Part shown: one piece after another, positions 12,338-23,196 of the stretch
Numbering within the stretch: the stretch's first letter is position 1
Layout of the letters: every line of letters starts with the position of its first letter
NCBI GenBank assembly: GCA_032622095.1
Contig: CP136061.1
Span: 36,769,797-36,833,796 of the forward strand
Origin: Siphonodentalium dalli
Taxonomy: Eukaryota > Mollusca > Scaphopoda > Gadilida > Siphonodentaliidae
Reading direction: 5' to 3'
DNA: 64,000 nt
The notes under the pieces: model-generated
Seen by the model: the letters and a program-made list of their open reading frames with translations, nothing else
Database searches by the model: none
Told to the model about the DNA's origin: nothing
Program-made: the position numbers and the translations under genes

Positions 12338-13600
12338 CCATGTTGATACATTGAACAAATATTTTAAGCATTCTTTATATCACAATTACAACTGCATAAT
12401 TATGTGCATGGTAAATCAGCTATTGCACATTTGCACCTGTTACAAGTTTGGGATTTGCAACAACACTTGATGAGTTCTGAACACACAGCTGCAGCTTCTG
12501 GTAATGTAGTCCACAATGGTTTACATCCATGATCTTCAACTGTCCATTCCCAGTCATGCAGGCCATGTATTGGAATTGTTATGTCATGACAAGTGTACCA
12601 CAATCCTGCCTGGTATATGGCTCATTTCATATGCTGTATTAGGGCCCCTTTTGAGCGACAAGTTTTGGAGAATTCTCTTCATATGCCTCGTTATCAGCAA
12701 CTTTTGACAACCTTTATTATAATTAATGGTAATGAAGCGTTCGAGTTCTTTGAAAATATATGAGGACGAATCTAGTTGAATAAAAGGTTGATTCGCCTGT
12801 AGAAGAAATGTACATGTATCTGTGATAACGGGATAATATTTCCATCCTATCCAGAAACTTTTTCTGCCCTTTATTTGGAAGAACAAAGTGGTATCAAAAC
12901 CAGATATCGAATGAAAATTGGGTAGGGATAACAATTGTCATCGCCCAGAGCGGAAAATGTGCTGTTGACCGTTGTCATGGTACAATGTTTTAGTTTTGCC
13001 TGTTCCTAGAGAAACACATGTATCACCACCACTGTTAGCATCCGTAAACTTTGAAAACAGACCAATGACCATTACCAGGACATCTGTGTCAACAATCCGA
13101 ACACGGATGGTCGTCAGCCCACAAGAAAGCGCATGGATAATGTGCGGCGCAATTCTAATATCAGCTTACTCCTGACAACAGTTTCTCAAGATTTACTAGG
13201 AAGAATTTGCTATTTTGAGAGTTGACGAACATTCTGTCATGTTTAACACTTTATCATCATGTTCTGACGCAATACTTCTCAGGAATACAAAAAATTCAAG
13301 CTTATTGTCAGAATGACGGAGGAAGTCGTTCCATTTTTTTGGAATCTTAGTTTGGTCACCAACTTTTCGTCCAAGACCTATACCACAATTCTCATTAGTG
13401 CTGCCTTTTGTGCCGCCTTCAAAATACCTATCCCACACAACACACATTACATTAACACTTCTTAGTTTGTAGAGTAGAAACTTCATTGGTGACTGTGTAA
13501 TCATTAAAAGTACATGTAGATCCTATCGCAGGCACAATTATATGCACAAGAATGCCTCCATCAAATATCTTGCACATACTTCCAATATTTTATTTCTTGT
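12338..13600 (-). pseudogene. Left-copy remnant of an uncharacterised transposon protein (middle and C-terminus)
   Basis: The minus strand, read from 13600 down, contains in order: CKIFDGG-LV, TFNDY, VVWDRYFEGGTKGS, a KIPKKWNDFLRHSDNK block, an E*ADIRI-H--HALSCG block, VDTDVLV, a GTGK turn, HSISGFDTT, a KGRKSFW turn, a YQAGLWYTCH run, WEWTVEDHGCKPLWTTLP, and a Cys-rich tail CCCKSQTCNRCKC--A-LPCT-LC-CNC. From memory this order matches large unnamed proteins common in mollusc and cnidarian genomes (usual motif forms H-LTGCDTTS and EADTRI). Stops include TAA at 13166-13168, where the family has Glu, and another just before the HSISG block; at least two frameshifts are also present. It is dead here. 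The acidic EAD and VDTDV motifs suggest a PIN/FEN-like nuclease fold, which is inference. Confidence 0.72.
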
Positions 13601-13899
13601 AATAGTGTGTTCGAACAACATTTGGGCTGTTCAAAAAACCCGAAATCGCTTCTCCGCTATTCCAAACAGTCGAGTGCAGGAACAGGAGAACATCAAATTG
13701 AAAGGAAATGGAGGGTTGATAGGTTTAACAGAGAGCTCATCAACAATAACGAGATGGCTATAACTCCCCGAACCAGACGTGTTTTTCTCTCATGAGAGTC
13801 GGCTATTTCCCCCGCCTTATCAACGGGAGGTAAATTCAAGGGAACACAATCTGATTTGCTCAATGCTGGGATGTATCCGGGAAGCAATTGGAGATATAT

Positions 13900-14245
13900 C
13901 GGACCCACCTAAAAATGTTCAGTGCAAGATATTTGATGGAGGTGTTCTTGTGGATATGATTGTAACTGCGATATAGTATCTACTTTTAATGATTACGCCC
14001 AGTCACTAATGAAGTTTCTACTCTTCAGACTAAGAAGTATTACTGTCATATATATGTGGTGTGGGACTTATGAAACGAGCTGCCTACCAGGTAGGATTGT
14101 GGTACACTTGTCATGCCAAGCTGCAGCTGTGTGCTCATAACTCATTAAGTGTTGTTGCAAATCACAAACTTGTAACAGATGCAAATGTGCAAACGCTGAT
14201 TTACATTACACAGAGTTATGTAGATGTAATTGTGTGCTTAAAATA
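13900..14245 (+). pseudogene. Right-copy remnant of the same transposon protein (internally deleted)
   Basis: The + strand repeats the left-copy motifs: CKIFDGGVLVDMI (from ~13924), then in another frame STFNDYAQS and a KFLL-RLRS run. It then jumps at ~14058 directly to MKRAAYQVGLWYTCH and the Cys-rich tail KCCCKSQTCNRCKC, with an in-frame stop replacing the Glu of AAAVCSELI. About 790 bases of coding sequence present in the left copy are missing at the jump, and ~100 more before the Cys tail. It ends facing the right arm as the left copy faces the left arm. Not functional. Confidence 0.72.
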
Positions 14246-15720
14246 TTTGTTCAACGTATAAACACAGGCAGCGGTGATTATAACATGACAATCTATGAGT
14301 TGCTATCTATCGGCTGGTATTATCAGTCTGTGAACATAATAGTTATATAACATAACAATCATGAATTTAAGAACACAGTATAAACAAAGATAGGCCATCT
14401 TTATGTGTATTATTGATTGACAATTTAAAGTTGTGACCTGAAATGCATATCTATATATACACCCTTCTTGAATGCTAGATTACATAAGTCAATGATATTG
14501 GGTCAAATATATCCATTAATGGTATTATAGATTCTTTAATTTTATTTTATTTCACCAAAACATTACATGTATATACCCTTATATGTGTTGTATATATATT
14601 CGATGTTCATTTTCGAAACTTTTAAGACCGCATATTGTATATTATTGCATATTGCCATTCCATTGGTTGAACATATTTGAAATGATCAAATAAATTGTTA
14701 TTAGGCATACAATTGTTAATTTCAACAGTATACTGACAGTGAGATTGTTACATTATAATATATGACGAATTGCGATCGACAAACTCACTTTATAAGATTT
14801 AACCAACGATTTATTGAATCCTTACAACAAGTCACATTTTCGTGAATTTTGGGGTGAGGGGTAACATAAACCAATTTTTCTGAAACGTTGTTACATATTA
14901 AACACATACAATGTATTCATCGTGTTCAGTATATATGTCCAAAACATATAAGACCGAACATTTTGAACTATCGCAAATATCCTATGAGTAAATGACCATT
15001 CATTGGACCAAAATATTTGAAATGAAGAGGATTTTCATACAAAATTGCATATGTTTTGTCGAAAAAGATGTTATATTTCAACTTTGGTCATTGTGTATGT
15101 AATTGCCATTGCAGTATTTAGAAATGTGATCAAATAGTGTTCTTTATAGATTCTCATCCATGTTCTATCGGATGCTTATCACAAAACAATATTTCATGAT
15201 TTTTGGGGTGAGGGGTAACATAATCCAAAATTTCTAAAATACGGTTAAGAATTTGTCCTAGATATTGTATGTTTTGATTAGAATATACATGTCCAAAAAT
15301 GCTAAGACCTTAACCTTTGATCTACACTGAAACATTTTTGAGAAATTGTCTGTTTATTATTCCGAAATAATTGAAACGAGAATGATTATATGACAAAATT
15401 GCATGTTTTTGGTACAAAAAGTGATATATTTCCAATTTGGTCAGCCTGGGTTGCTACTATCTTCAAAATATGACAATGTCAGGTTGAATGACGCCTTTAT
15501 TATGCATGCGCCTCAAATTTTATACCAGTTGGAACGTCAGGGTGAAATAATGATTGAATTTTACCGCCATCTTGGATTTATACTGGAAACAAGGGTTAAT
15601 ATTGATCAGAAACCTGTTGCTAGTTCTCTTTCTGAAAGAGCACACCTAACTTGACAAAATATAAAAAAAATGGCACTTTTGGCCAGTCCGTTCCATAAAA
15701 AACGCTAAGTCACTACACTA

Positions 15721-16412
15721 TATAGCGTCCCTTCTTGGTGGAAATTAGTGCCAATCATATTTGTATCAGTTTTGGTGCTCACCCCTTCCACATTAATGAC
15801 TCGGACGGTGCCCCTTTTCCCATATCTAAACCATATCCATTAGATTCCTGATATCACGGAGTTGATTACGTATATGTGTGGTGGTAATCGGTAGCTAAAC
15901 AAATTCTTATAAAATTTAGTGCCTCTCCCATCTCTCACCCAAGCGACCCCCCATATAAGTCACACGATTAAATTCTGCGTTTCATGCAGGGGGAGGGGTC
16001 GGAAAAAAATTGCAACATATAGGGCCTAGATAATACGACTGCTTTGTTGCAGAAAATAAAGATCAGAAAACAACTAAACCTTCTAATTATTAAAACAACT
16101 ACGGCTTACTAGTATTACTGCATGTTTCTCATTCACCACACCAGAAAGCATCTAAATGCGGACCAACAATCTAATAATCGGATTAAATACACGACCGAGA
16201 TATCCCCGTCGCTCCATAGCTCCACTGACATGGCCAGTTAATACAATTTCCTAAAACTAACTCGCATCACGTGAAACCCGAAATGTGTTGTCCTGCCAGA
16301 TATCCCCATCGCTCCATTGGCACGGCCAGAACAACGAAGCAGTAAACACCCATACTATGGGCGTAATAGTGACTCTTGATTAAGAAAGAGCAACGTTCTG
16401 GTGGTCAATCGT
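15721..16412. other. Unassigned stretch
   Basis: Contains two related words (GATATCCCCGTCGCTCCAT near 16199 and GATATCCCCATCGCTCCAT near 16300) about 100 bases apart. Otherwise nothing was recognised. Confidence 0.3.
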
Positions 16413-17735
16413 TTAAAGGCACGGGCGGCGTTCGTTGCAGAAATATTTATATTTGTTCAAATCGCCATCAACAGAAGGAACACCAAAATATATACAGTTC
16501 CGCTCATATGCCAAACATAATCAGCGCGTAAATACACTCTTATGACTAATGTGTAGGTTTTCTACATAAAATGTGTAGCCCTGCTACACAATCATTCAAT
16601 TTTGATCTTAAACATATTTGTGTAGTATATGTGTAGTTTCATATTCGTACACAAATTGTGTAAAAAAAAATTACACATAAATGGGTCAATTTTTACACAT
16701 TTATGCACAACTGTGTGTATAAAATCAACACATATCCCTTACACATTTTGTGTAGGTTCTTACACACACAGTTCGTAGACAAGAAATGCATGTTCAGTAG
16801 TCCGACCTGTGGGTATAGTATTAAAGATATATGCAGATGTATATGTTAAAACGTTCATGGCGCATAGTGGTATGTAGTATTTTGTTCTGTACTGTGAGTT
16901 TTTGCTTTGAATGAACAAACCAGGGTCGAGGCGTGATTGCATAATATTAGTATTATTACAACAATAAAAACAAGAGTCTAAGGGCAGTAATCGCCATGAA
17001 AGTTTTAACAAATAAATCCTCATATACTATTAATACTAAACCCACAAATTGGAATTATGAACTTACATCATTGTCTACGATCGCTGTAGATTGTATTCCA
17101 AAAAATATACTCAAACAATATGGCCGTCACGTAGCAGACTATGAAAATGAAGGCACCGCAATGCGCATGCTCTACGTTCTTACACAATTGTGTGTAACAA
17201 AATATACACATTATGTGTATAACGGCACTTGGTCAATGTATATGTATGTAAAACTACACATTGCTATGTGTATTAACCGGGTTTACACATTTGATGTGAA
17301 ATCGTTTCTACACATTAGTTATAAGAGTAGTAATGTGTTGTCGAGACGTACGCTGGTGTACATAAACAAGAGACTGCTCGTGTTACAGAAGTTGTGCTTC
17401 TGTTTATATAACGCAGCGCAATTCTATTGTTTAATCACACAAAAATGATATAAACGCTCTTTATTATTTCCATAACAGGAAAACAGTAACAAATAACGCT
17501 CTTTATTTTTACCATATCCGGATCTAAACAAAAGCCAGGAAAAGTAACTTTTTTTGCTTTTGTTTACATAACAAAGGGGGAAAAGTTGACAATAACATAC
17601 TGTTTATGCCATATTTCTGATTGACATAAGAACAAGGTCTGTCTATATCTTACTATTCCTTCTGTTTATGGCGGTTTTTGACGGAGATGAATATTTTAAC
17701 AGCATACCCACCGTCAAGGCCTCCCGTATCTTTAA
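16413..17735 (-). mobile_element. TTAA-flanked MITE, subfamily B, split by a nested MITE
   Basis: Outer parts 16413-16534 and ~17331-17735 match the uninterrupted copy at 39.3 kb (ends AGGCACGGGCGGCG and the complement of AAGATACGG). The 796-base middle is a later TA-flanked insertion. TTAA is present at both borders. Confidence 0.82.
16535..17330. mobile_element. TA-flanked MITE rich in ACACA...TGTGT palindromes, nested
   Basis: It begins CACTCTTATGACTAATGTG and ends in the near-complement CATTAGTTATAAGAG, with TA on each side (16533-16534; 17328-17329 or 17331-17332). The first ~220 and last ~150 bases are filled with short inverted words such as TACACAAATTGTGTA, probable subterminal binding sites. 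A 150-codon open frame crosses its right half and boundary and is accidental. Confidence 0.75.
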
Positions 17736-19096
17736 CAAGTGTCGAATATTTCTCTCTCTCCCTCTCAATATCCATCTGACCTCGGCAAATTCATCAGTTC
17801 AGCATATAATCATTATGTCCACACCCTGCCTCTTCAACTTGGCGTATTGCCCTTCGCTCTTCTTATAGATACTCCATATCTGTCTTCTTTTCCGATGAGA
17901 TAACTCAACATAAGCGATGATTCGCTTGAACTTCGATCCTCCTCACACGTAGTATAATATGATCATACGCTAGCGTAATTAACGAACCAAAGCAAAACCA
18001 CTCACTCACGAGGGTAGCTGTGGCTTTTTTGTTTTATTATTGTTTTGTTTTTATCAAAATCTGTTTATAGATTCCCTGGTATTCCCTCCAAATGAAATTC
18101 ATATAAGCCTATATTTCCTGGGTTGATTATCAGTAAAAGTAACTAGAGTAAAATTAGGCCAATCATACTTCCGAGTAGTCTTGATTGACAGTTAGACAAT
18201 ACATGGTATAAACTATCAACACCAAAGTGGAAATAGTTATACCTTGTCGAGAGCGGAACTGGAAAAGTTTTAATGAATTCAACCAATAAATTTCTTGACG
18301 CTGGGTGAGCGCTGGGGATGATATACTATACTATAAGTGTGTCCATTTCATAGCTGTTCATTTCATTCGCAAAGTGTCACCGTGTCCATTTCAACGAAAA
18401 TCGACGAACAACGTCACCGTGTAACTTTCCGCATTGACGGAGTTCGCCTGAACCGGCTGCACGAATATAACTTCAGCTTTGTTCACAGTTATATGTTTCC
18501 TTTGGATTCCAGAAAATAGTGTGATATTTATCGATTATCACATGCATGTATGTACTATGTAGTCTTATGATAACAATTAATTCCATATTAAATATATGTT
18601 ATTTCGTTTCGCAAAGTACCGCACGGTATGCAGACTGGTGTACATTAAAGGCTCATGCAACTTCGCACAGTAGAAATGTAAATCGTGGTGACATTTTTAT
18701 TATATTTCACATCAGGAATTTCGATCACTTTTCACTCACCCCGATGGGTGTATAGACTGTAGTTACTATAGTGTCGTTATTTATTGTGTCTTATTTTCTC
18801 AATAAAAGGTAAACTACCGCTACGAAAAACTTACTTTGTAATTCAATATTCATAATTCTCATTGCAATACCAGTCATCGAAAGACACAGTAACAAGATTT
18901 TCCAATTACGACATTAATGCTTTAAGCCCACCGATCTACCGTGCGACAAAAGTGATCGCAAAATTCAAAACAGCAGCGTCGTATTAGATAATAATTGGTG
19001 ACGTCACAAAATCAGATATAGTCTATATACGACCCAAAGCGTCCGGCTTTGGTTCGTTATTATCTATCCACAAGTCGTGTCTTGGACAAACACCCC
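17736..19096. other. Unassigned stretch
   Basis: No recognised gene or repeat. 18337-18519 has an open frame without recognisable motifs. Confidence 0.25.
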
Positions 19097-19298
19097 ATAC
19101 TCAGAACGAAGATGGAATCTTTGTATGGAGGAACTCGGCGATGAATACCACCTTGTTATGAACTGCCCACAGCTAATTGCCCTCAGAACGAAGTATTTGA
19201 AAGCCTACTATCGCAACCGACCGAACACAATTAAACTGTATGACCTCTTCGACACAAATAACAGAAAGATCATAGTAAACCTATCAATATATCTATAA
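19097..19298 (+). pseudogene. LINE reverse-transcriptase C-terminal fragment
   Basis: Encodes a LCMEELGDEYHLVMNCPQL block followed by a basic, leucine-rich tail ending at a stop. This is the Cys/His-containing C-terminus typical of CR1/RTE-like non-LTR retrotransposon ORF2 proteins (LGDE-H---CP). The first Cys of the usual CxxC is missing and everything 5' is absent, as in a 5'-truncated insertion. A 3' UTR and an ATTGA-repeat tail follow. Confidence 0.75.
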
Positions 19299-19622
19299 AA
19301 AAAAGGCCCAAACACTAATGCCCACCCTCATACAACATATGTACAGGAATAGTCCCAGATACAACATACGCCATTAAAAATTATACCATAGTATTATCAT
19401 ACACACATTTATATCCACGCATATGAACGTCTACATACACATGTACAGATACACCCCCCTCGATGATATTTATATTAATAAATACTTTCTTCCGTGTATT
19501 CCCCCATATTTGATATGTATTTATATTATTCGTTCATTTGTAAATGAGGAAAATATACATGTAGTGCTCATGAATGTCAAATTAGACGATGAGTTTACAC
19601 TCATAAATTGAATTGAATTGAA
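19299..19622 (+). mobile_element. LINE 3' UTR with (TTGAA)n tail
   Basis: Sequence from the ORF2 stop to AATTGAATTGAATTG at 19606-19622. Simple-repeat tails instead of poly(A) are typical of CR1/RTE-type elements. Confidence 0.6.
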
Positions 19623-20036
19623 TACTCATTTAAATGTACATACAATTTTGTCAAATATTATTATACATGTTGATTGAGGGTATAAATAACTATTGTTTAA
19701 AACAACAAGTGTTCAAATCAAGAGCAGCGGCAATAATGACAGGACAAAAGCAAAATGCGGGATTTATTGTTCCTTGATTGTGTTATACACCCTGTTCAGT
19801 GGGTAGATTATAGTTCCCAGGTGCGTCATCGTTCCCCGGAAAGACTCCTATACCTGTGACAGGGCGCCGTAAAATACCCTAACGCTGCTATTTTGAAGTC
19901 AACTTCAGTCATAAAAATACTTTTAGCGGCTACTTGAACACACGCGTTTATCGATTTCCAAGCCGTATTACCATGGGCCGCCGGGCACACTTGCGGGGAT
20001 GACTAGGCATAGACACTAGCGATGGAAGAACTACCT
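19623..20036. other. Non-repetitive flank upstream of KCNQ exon 1
   Basis: No gene or known repeat is visible. The stretch from ~19790 has more CG dinucleotides than its surroundings, which would fit a promoter-proximal region of the KCNQ gene. No TATA box was identified at a convincing distance. Confidence 0.25.
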
Positions 20037-20336
20037 TCAGTCCTGGGTAGAATCCCAATACGTTAGCAAGCTGTTGAGAGCGTTCTCGATAATTGATATT
20101 ATGCATTGGATTACTACAGTTGGAGCTTGTCGTACTACTTCTGGTATAAACTTTTCTGTCACGCTGTCCTCCAGGAAATTATGTTCGGTAAAGTAGTAAG
20201 GAAATCGAGTCCCCAGAGAACATACTAACAGTTCCAGATTTAAAAAAGAATGTGTTTTGCCGGAAGGTCCGCCAATTACGATCTCACTTGAAATATATCT
20301 AATGAGTTTGGGGACTTCTTTCATAGGATCGAACAC
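20037..20336 (-). CDS. Unrecognised protein-like ORF, divergent to KCNQ exon 1
   Basis: A 99-codon minus-strand frame with protein-like composition, no low complexity and no similarity to the repeats found elsewhere in the window. The frame stays open ~12 codons upstream of the ATG, so it may be the 3' part of an exon. It holds a P-loop-like run (IGGPSGKTHS) one residue short of a proper Walker A, followed by a hydrophobic, leucine-rich stretch. It lies ~180 bases from the KCNQ start in the opposite direction. It could be a host exon, an old pseudogene or chance. No family was recognised. Confidence 0.28.
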   Translation of the reverse strand: MFDPMKEVPKLIRYISSEIVIGGPSGKTHSFLNLELLVCSLGTRFPYYFTEHNFLEDSVTEKFIPEVVRQAPTVVIQCIISIIENALNSLLTYWDSTQD

Positions 20337-20471
20337 GTGTAGTATTGGGAAGCAGACGACATGAAATTACTTGGCGGTGTGTGCGGTTACATAGTTAAGG
20401 ATATAGCGACATTGTTCCTCGATTAGTGATATGGATTACACCTTGGGACATCAGGAATTTTAGCGCAAAAA

Positions 20472-20507
20472 ATGGCGATTACAAACAGTCGTGACGTGGA
20501 AAGTTGA
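20472..20507 (+). promoter_or_regulatory. Upstream mini-ORF (11 codons) before the KCNQ start
   Basis: ATG at 20472 opens an 11-codon frame ending TGA at 20505-20507, six bases before the KCNQ ATG. If transcription starts upstream of it, ribosomes would meet this start first, so it could reduce or gate translation of the channel. The ATG context (AAAAAATGG) is good, with A at -3 and G at +4. No transcription start site can be placed from sequence alone, so the regulatory role is inference. Confidence 0.4.
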
Positions 20508-20513
20508 GTTGTC

Positions 20514-20767
20514 ATGGAGATGACCGAAGTTACGCCTGATTCCGCCGGTGCGGATGGGTCAGACACCCCAGACGCCCAAACCAAATTCAACTCTTTTAAT
20601 ATCTGGCCGGAGCCTAAACGGAGCAACGCTACAGATATTCTCCTCAACGACGCGTACAAACTCACACTCAGACCCAAAACAACACTGAAAGCATCCGTTC
20701 AAGCTAAAGTTTACAATTTCCTCGAGCGGCCAACCGGATGGAAATGTTTCATTTATCATTTCACTGT
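20514..20767 (+). CDS. KCNQ1-like: KCNQ1-like voltage-gated K+ channel, first coding exon (partial gene)
   Basis: The 84 full codons plus two bases encode the cytoplasmic N-terminus of a KCNQ (Kv7) channel, which forms tetrameric voltage-gated potassium channels in the plasma membrane. The first ~62 residues are acidic/polar and poorly conserved. The last ~23 contain the family-typical pre-S1 segment [18 protein letters not shown], nearly identical to KCNQ1 just before transmembrane helix S1. The exon ends ACTGT|GTAAGT, splitting a Val codon after two bases. Human KCNQ1 exon 1 ends at this same Val codon and phase (from memory, c.386). The ATG at 20514 is the first in frame after an upstream mini-ORF stop; a second in-frame ATG is two codons later. 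KCNQ1-type is favoured over KCNQ2-5 because of [12 protein letters not shown]1-S6, pore and calmodulin-binding exons were not found downstream, so the gene is incomplete here. Confidence 0.93.
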
Positions 20768-20773
20768 GTAAGT
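20768..20773 (+). other. 5' splice donor of KCNQ exon 1
   Basis: GTAAGT follows the exon directly and is the consensus metazoan donor. Reading through it gives an in-frame TAA at 20769-20771, so the exon must be spliced here to encode a channel. Position and phase match vertebrate KCNQ1 intron 1. Confidence 0.88.
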
Positions 20774-21156
20774 ACACGTTAATAGTTTCCGAATTGCATT
20801 GTACATGTATATTATCGCTACATGTCTGTGCTAACGTATATACAGGTACCTTTCAGAATGAATTGGCGTTGGTATATTCACTCAACATTTGTGTTAAGAT
20901 TATGATCCACATGATCAAGCCTTAATTTAGGTAGCAGGAATTTTCATTATTTTAACGCGTATGTCTTCGTGTGTCTAGTGTTGGTCTCAAATGGGGTCTG
21001 TATGAATTTGTATAGACCATATTTTAACATCACACACAAATCCACTGCGTTGTTACCATTACAACATTGGTTATGGGCAGGCATCAACTATCACTCACAT
21101 AATACTGACTATGTCGCCTTAACTAATGGATACATACTCCATGGTATGTAACACAA

Positions 21157-21658
21157 TTAAAGACACGGTTGGCCTTGGCGGTGGGTATCCTGTGAAAATA
21201 TCTCCACCCGTCAAAAACCGCCACAAACAGAAAGAACATCAAAATGTAGATAGACTTTGTCCGTATACAAATAAGAAATATCGCATAAACAGTATGTTAT
21301 GGTCATATGTTTGACCATTGTTATGTAAACAAAAGCATAAAAAGTTACTTTTCTGGTGTTTGTTTATATTATGATGGTAAACATAAAGAGCGTTCTTTGT
21401 TGGTGAATACCTGATATGGAACTAATAAAGAGCGTTTATGCCATTTGCGTGTGATTAGCCAGTAGCATTGTGCTGTCTTCTGTAACACAATCAGGCTCTT
21501 GCTTAGGTAAAATATAGTAGGTATTTACGATAACATGCTGTTTACGCGATGGTCATGGTATATATGAACGGAACTGTATGCGTTTTAATGTTTTTCTGTT
21601 TACGGTGTTTGGAACAAATATGAATATTTTCGACAATTAAGGCCCCACGTGCCTTTAA
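21157..21658 (+). mobile_element. TTAA-flanked MITE, subfamily A, copy 2
   Basis: Same orientation and nearly the same sequence as the 2.7-kb copy, TTAA at both borders. It lies ~390 bases inside the presumed KCNQ intron. Confidence 0.9.
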
Positions 21659-23196
21659 CACCCATGCCTTATATATGTACACTCAAACAGTATATATAAA
21701 CCGCATTCAGTGTCATTTTCCACCGATATTCCGGTGGTGCGTTGCAAGTTGCATTTCATACAATATGAAATTAATTTGTGTTTGCGTGCGATTACAAATG
21801 ACGCGATTGCAACCAACCAACGCCGTGCAATTAAATTTCACAACGTAAATGTATGAATAAATACGAATATTCATCTGTCGACTGGTATGAAACACATGTG
21901 ACCGTCGTCATTGAATTTGCGTCTATTGCTGACGATTTGCTACGTCACTGTGACAAACTTTAAATTGTTAAACGGACATGGCTAATTCGAACCTCCAAAT
22001 TTTTTTCTACGTAATTTGGAGCGAGGGATACGATGGGTCGATAAATAAACGAACTATTGATATACCGTCTTCGTATGCTCTGAAAAACATTTGCCAAAGT
22101 CACAGCTATTTTTTTTTTTTACCGTTTTCAACATTTCACCAGAAGTCAGACAAATGCTCTTTATTGCTACAATAACAGGAATAGACTACCACGGAACTCT
22201 CTTTTCTGTTCCATGTCGTGCAAATGACTGTTTTGGTTTGGGACCCAAACACCGCATTCACAGTTGTATTTTTCATTACTTCAATGCGTCGTTTTGGGTT
22301 ACGTAATGCTCGTAGAAACGTAGTTCAGATCTTTATCGACCTATTCCGATACTGAGAAAAATTTAAAAGCGAATAATATTATGTGCATTTTGGAGCGCAA
22401 ACCGCCATGTGGCTTTAATGATCCTGCATCATAATTTACATCGAGCTACGTGCAAGAAAACTTTCTTCATGCAGACTCATCTGACAAATTAAAACGTGAA
22501 CATTACTCAACGTAATTTATAACATCATATTCAAGGATATTTTGTCATGTTCATAGAATTGGGTGGTTCGAGTGTTCGCAATTAAGACACGCACACAAGA
22601 CACCAATGGCATTTTTCCGGATAAACGGAAGTGCTTGGCACTCAGTGAGTTCATGTTGGCTGTTACTACCTCGTGTTTAAATTCCCCCAAGTGGCCGTAA
22701 AAGCAACACGAGCCGTGGTGTAGCTATTAAGAAATTTAACAGACGGCTTTGGTGCGTATATATATCATCGGTGCGTGTAGAGTTCGTTGATTCGAGGTCG
22801 CCATATAGACCGTGTTCTGCGCACTACCATTTGGAGCACACATTGTGTGGTTTTGAAGGGGAGTGTTGGCACCATTACCGCGTCTTACGGAGTTCATGTT
22901 GACAAACTGGTTATCTGGGAACCGTTATCCTAGTTACACTACCAGTCATCACTCTAAAACAGGCTTTGTATGGGGACGGGTCATACAGTTTCAAGCCCAT
23001 TGCTTTGAATTTGTGGTGCCATTTTATAATCCCCGTACGCCCACGATCCCAGCAAATAAGCAAATAACAAAGCTATCAAATTTTAATAATTAAAATACAA
23101 ATTAGTTAAGATTCTTCAGAATTGAAATAAGTTCCATCCCACAAACAGGTATACTTTTGGCACACAGATGATTCATTATTTTGTTAAAATAGTATA
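21659..23196. other. Unassigned intronic stretch
   Basis: Within the presumed KCNQ intron. No exon with a KCNQ motif was seen. Contains a short T-run near 22110 only. Confidence 0.25.

Larger units (their letters stand above)
9795..15718. mobile_element. 5.9-kb composite transposon: two decayed copies in head-to-head inverted orientation
   Basis: The two ends are inverted repeats (GTGTAGTGACTTAGCG on the left, its complement on the right), each bordered by TA (9793-9794 and 15719-15720). The arms pair along their length: 9795-11294 with ~14268-15718 almost continuously, and further in across coding remnants that point outward from the centre. The left arm is longer because it holds a nested hAT fragment (11295-12330) and coding sequence deleted from the right arm. 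The centre, ~13600-13900, is unpaired. The TA borders fit a TA-targeting DNA transposon, but no DDE transposase was recognised. Both copies lack their 5' ends. A composite formed from two insertions or an aberrant transposition product is the simplest reading. Confidence 0.8.

Noticed and set aside
16996-17448. A 150-codon open frame as a real gene.
   Set aside because: It runs across the boundary between the nested TA MITE and the outer TTAA MITE and contains only terminal-repeat words.
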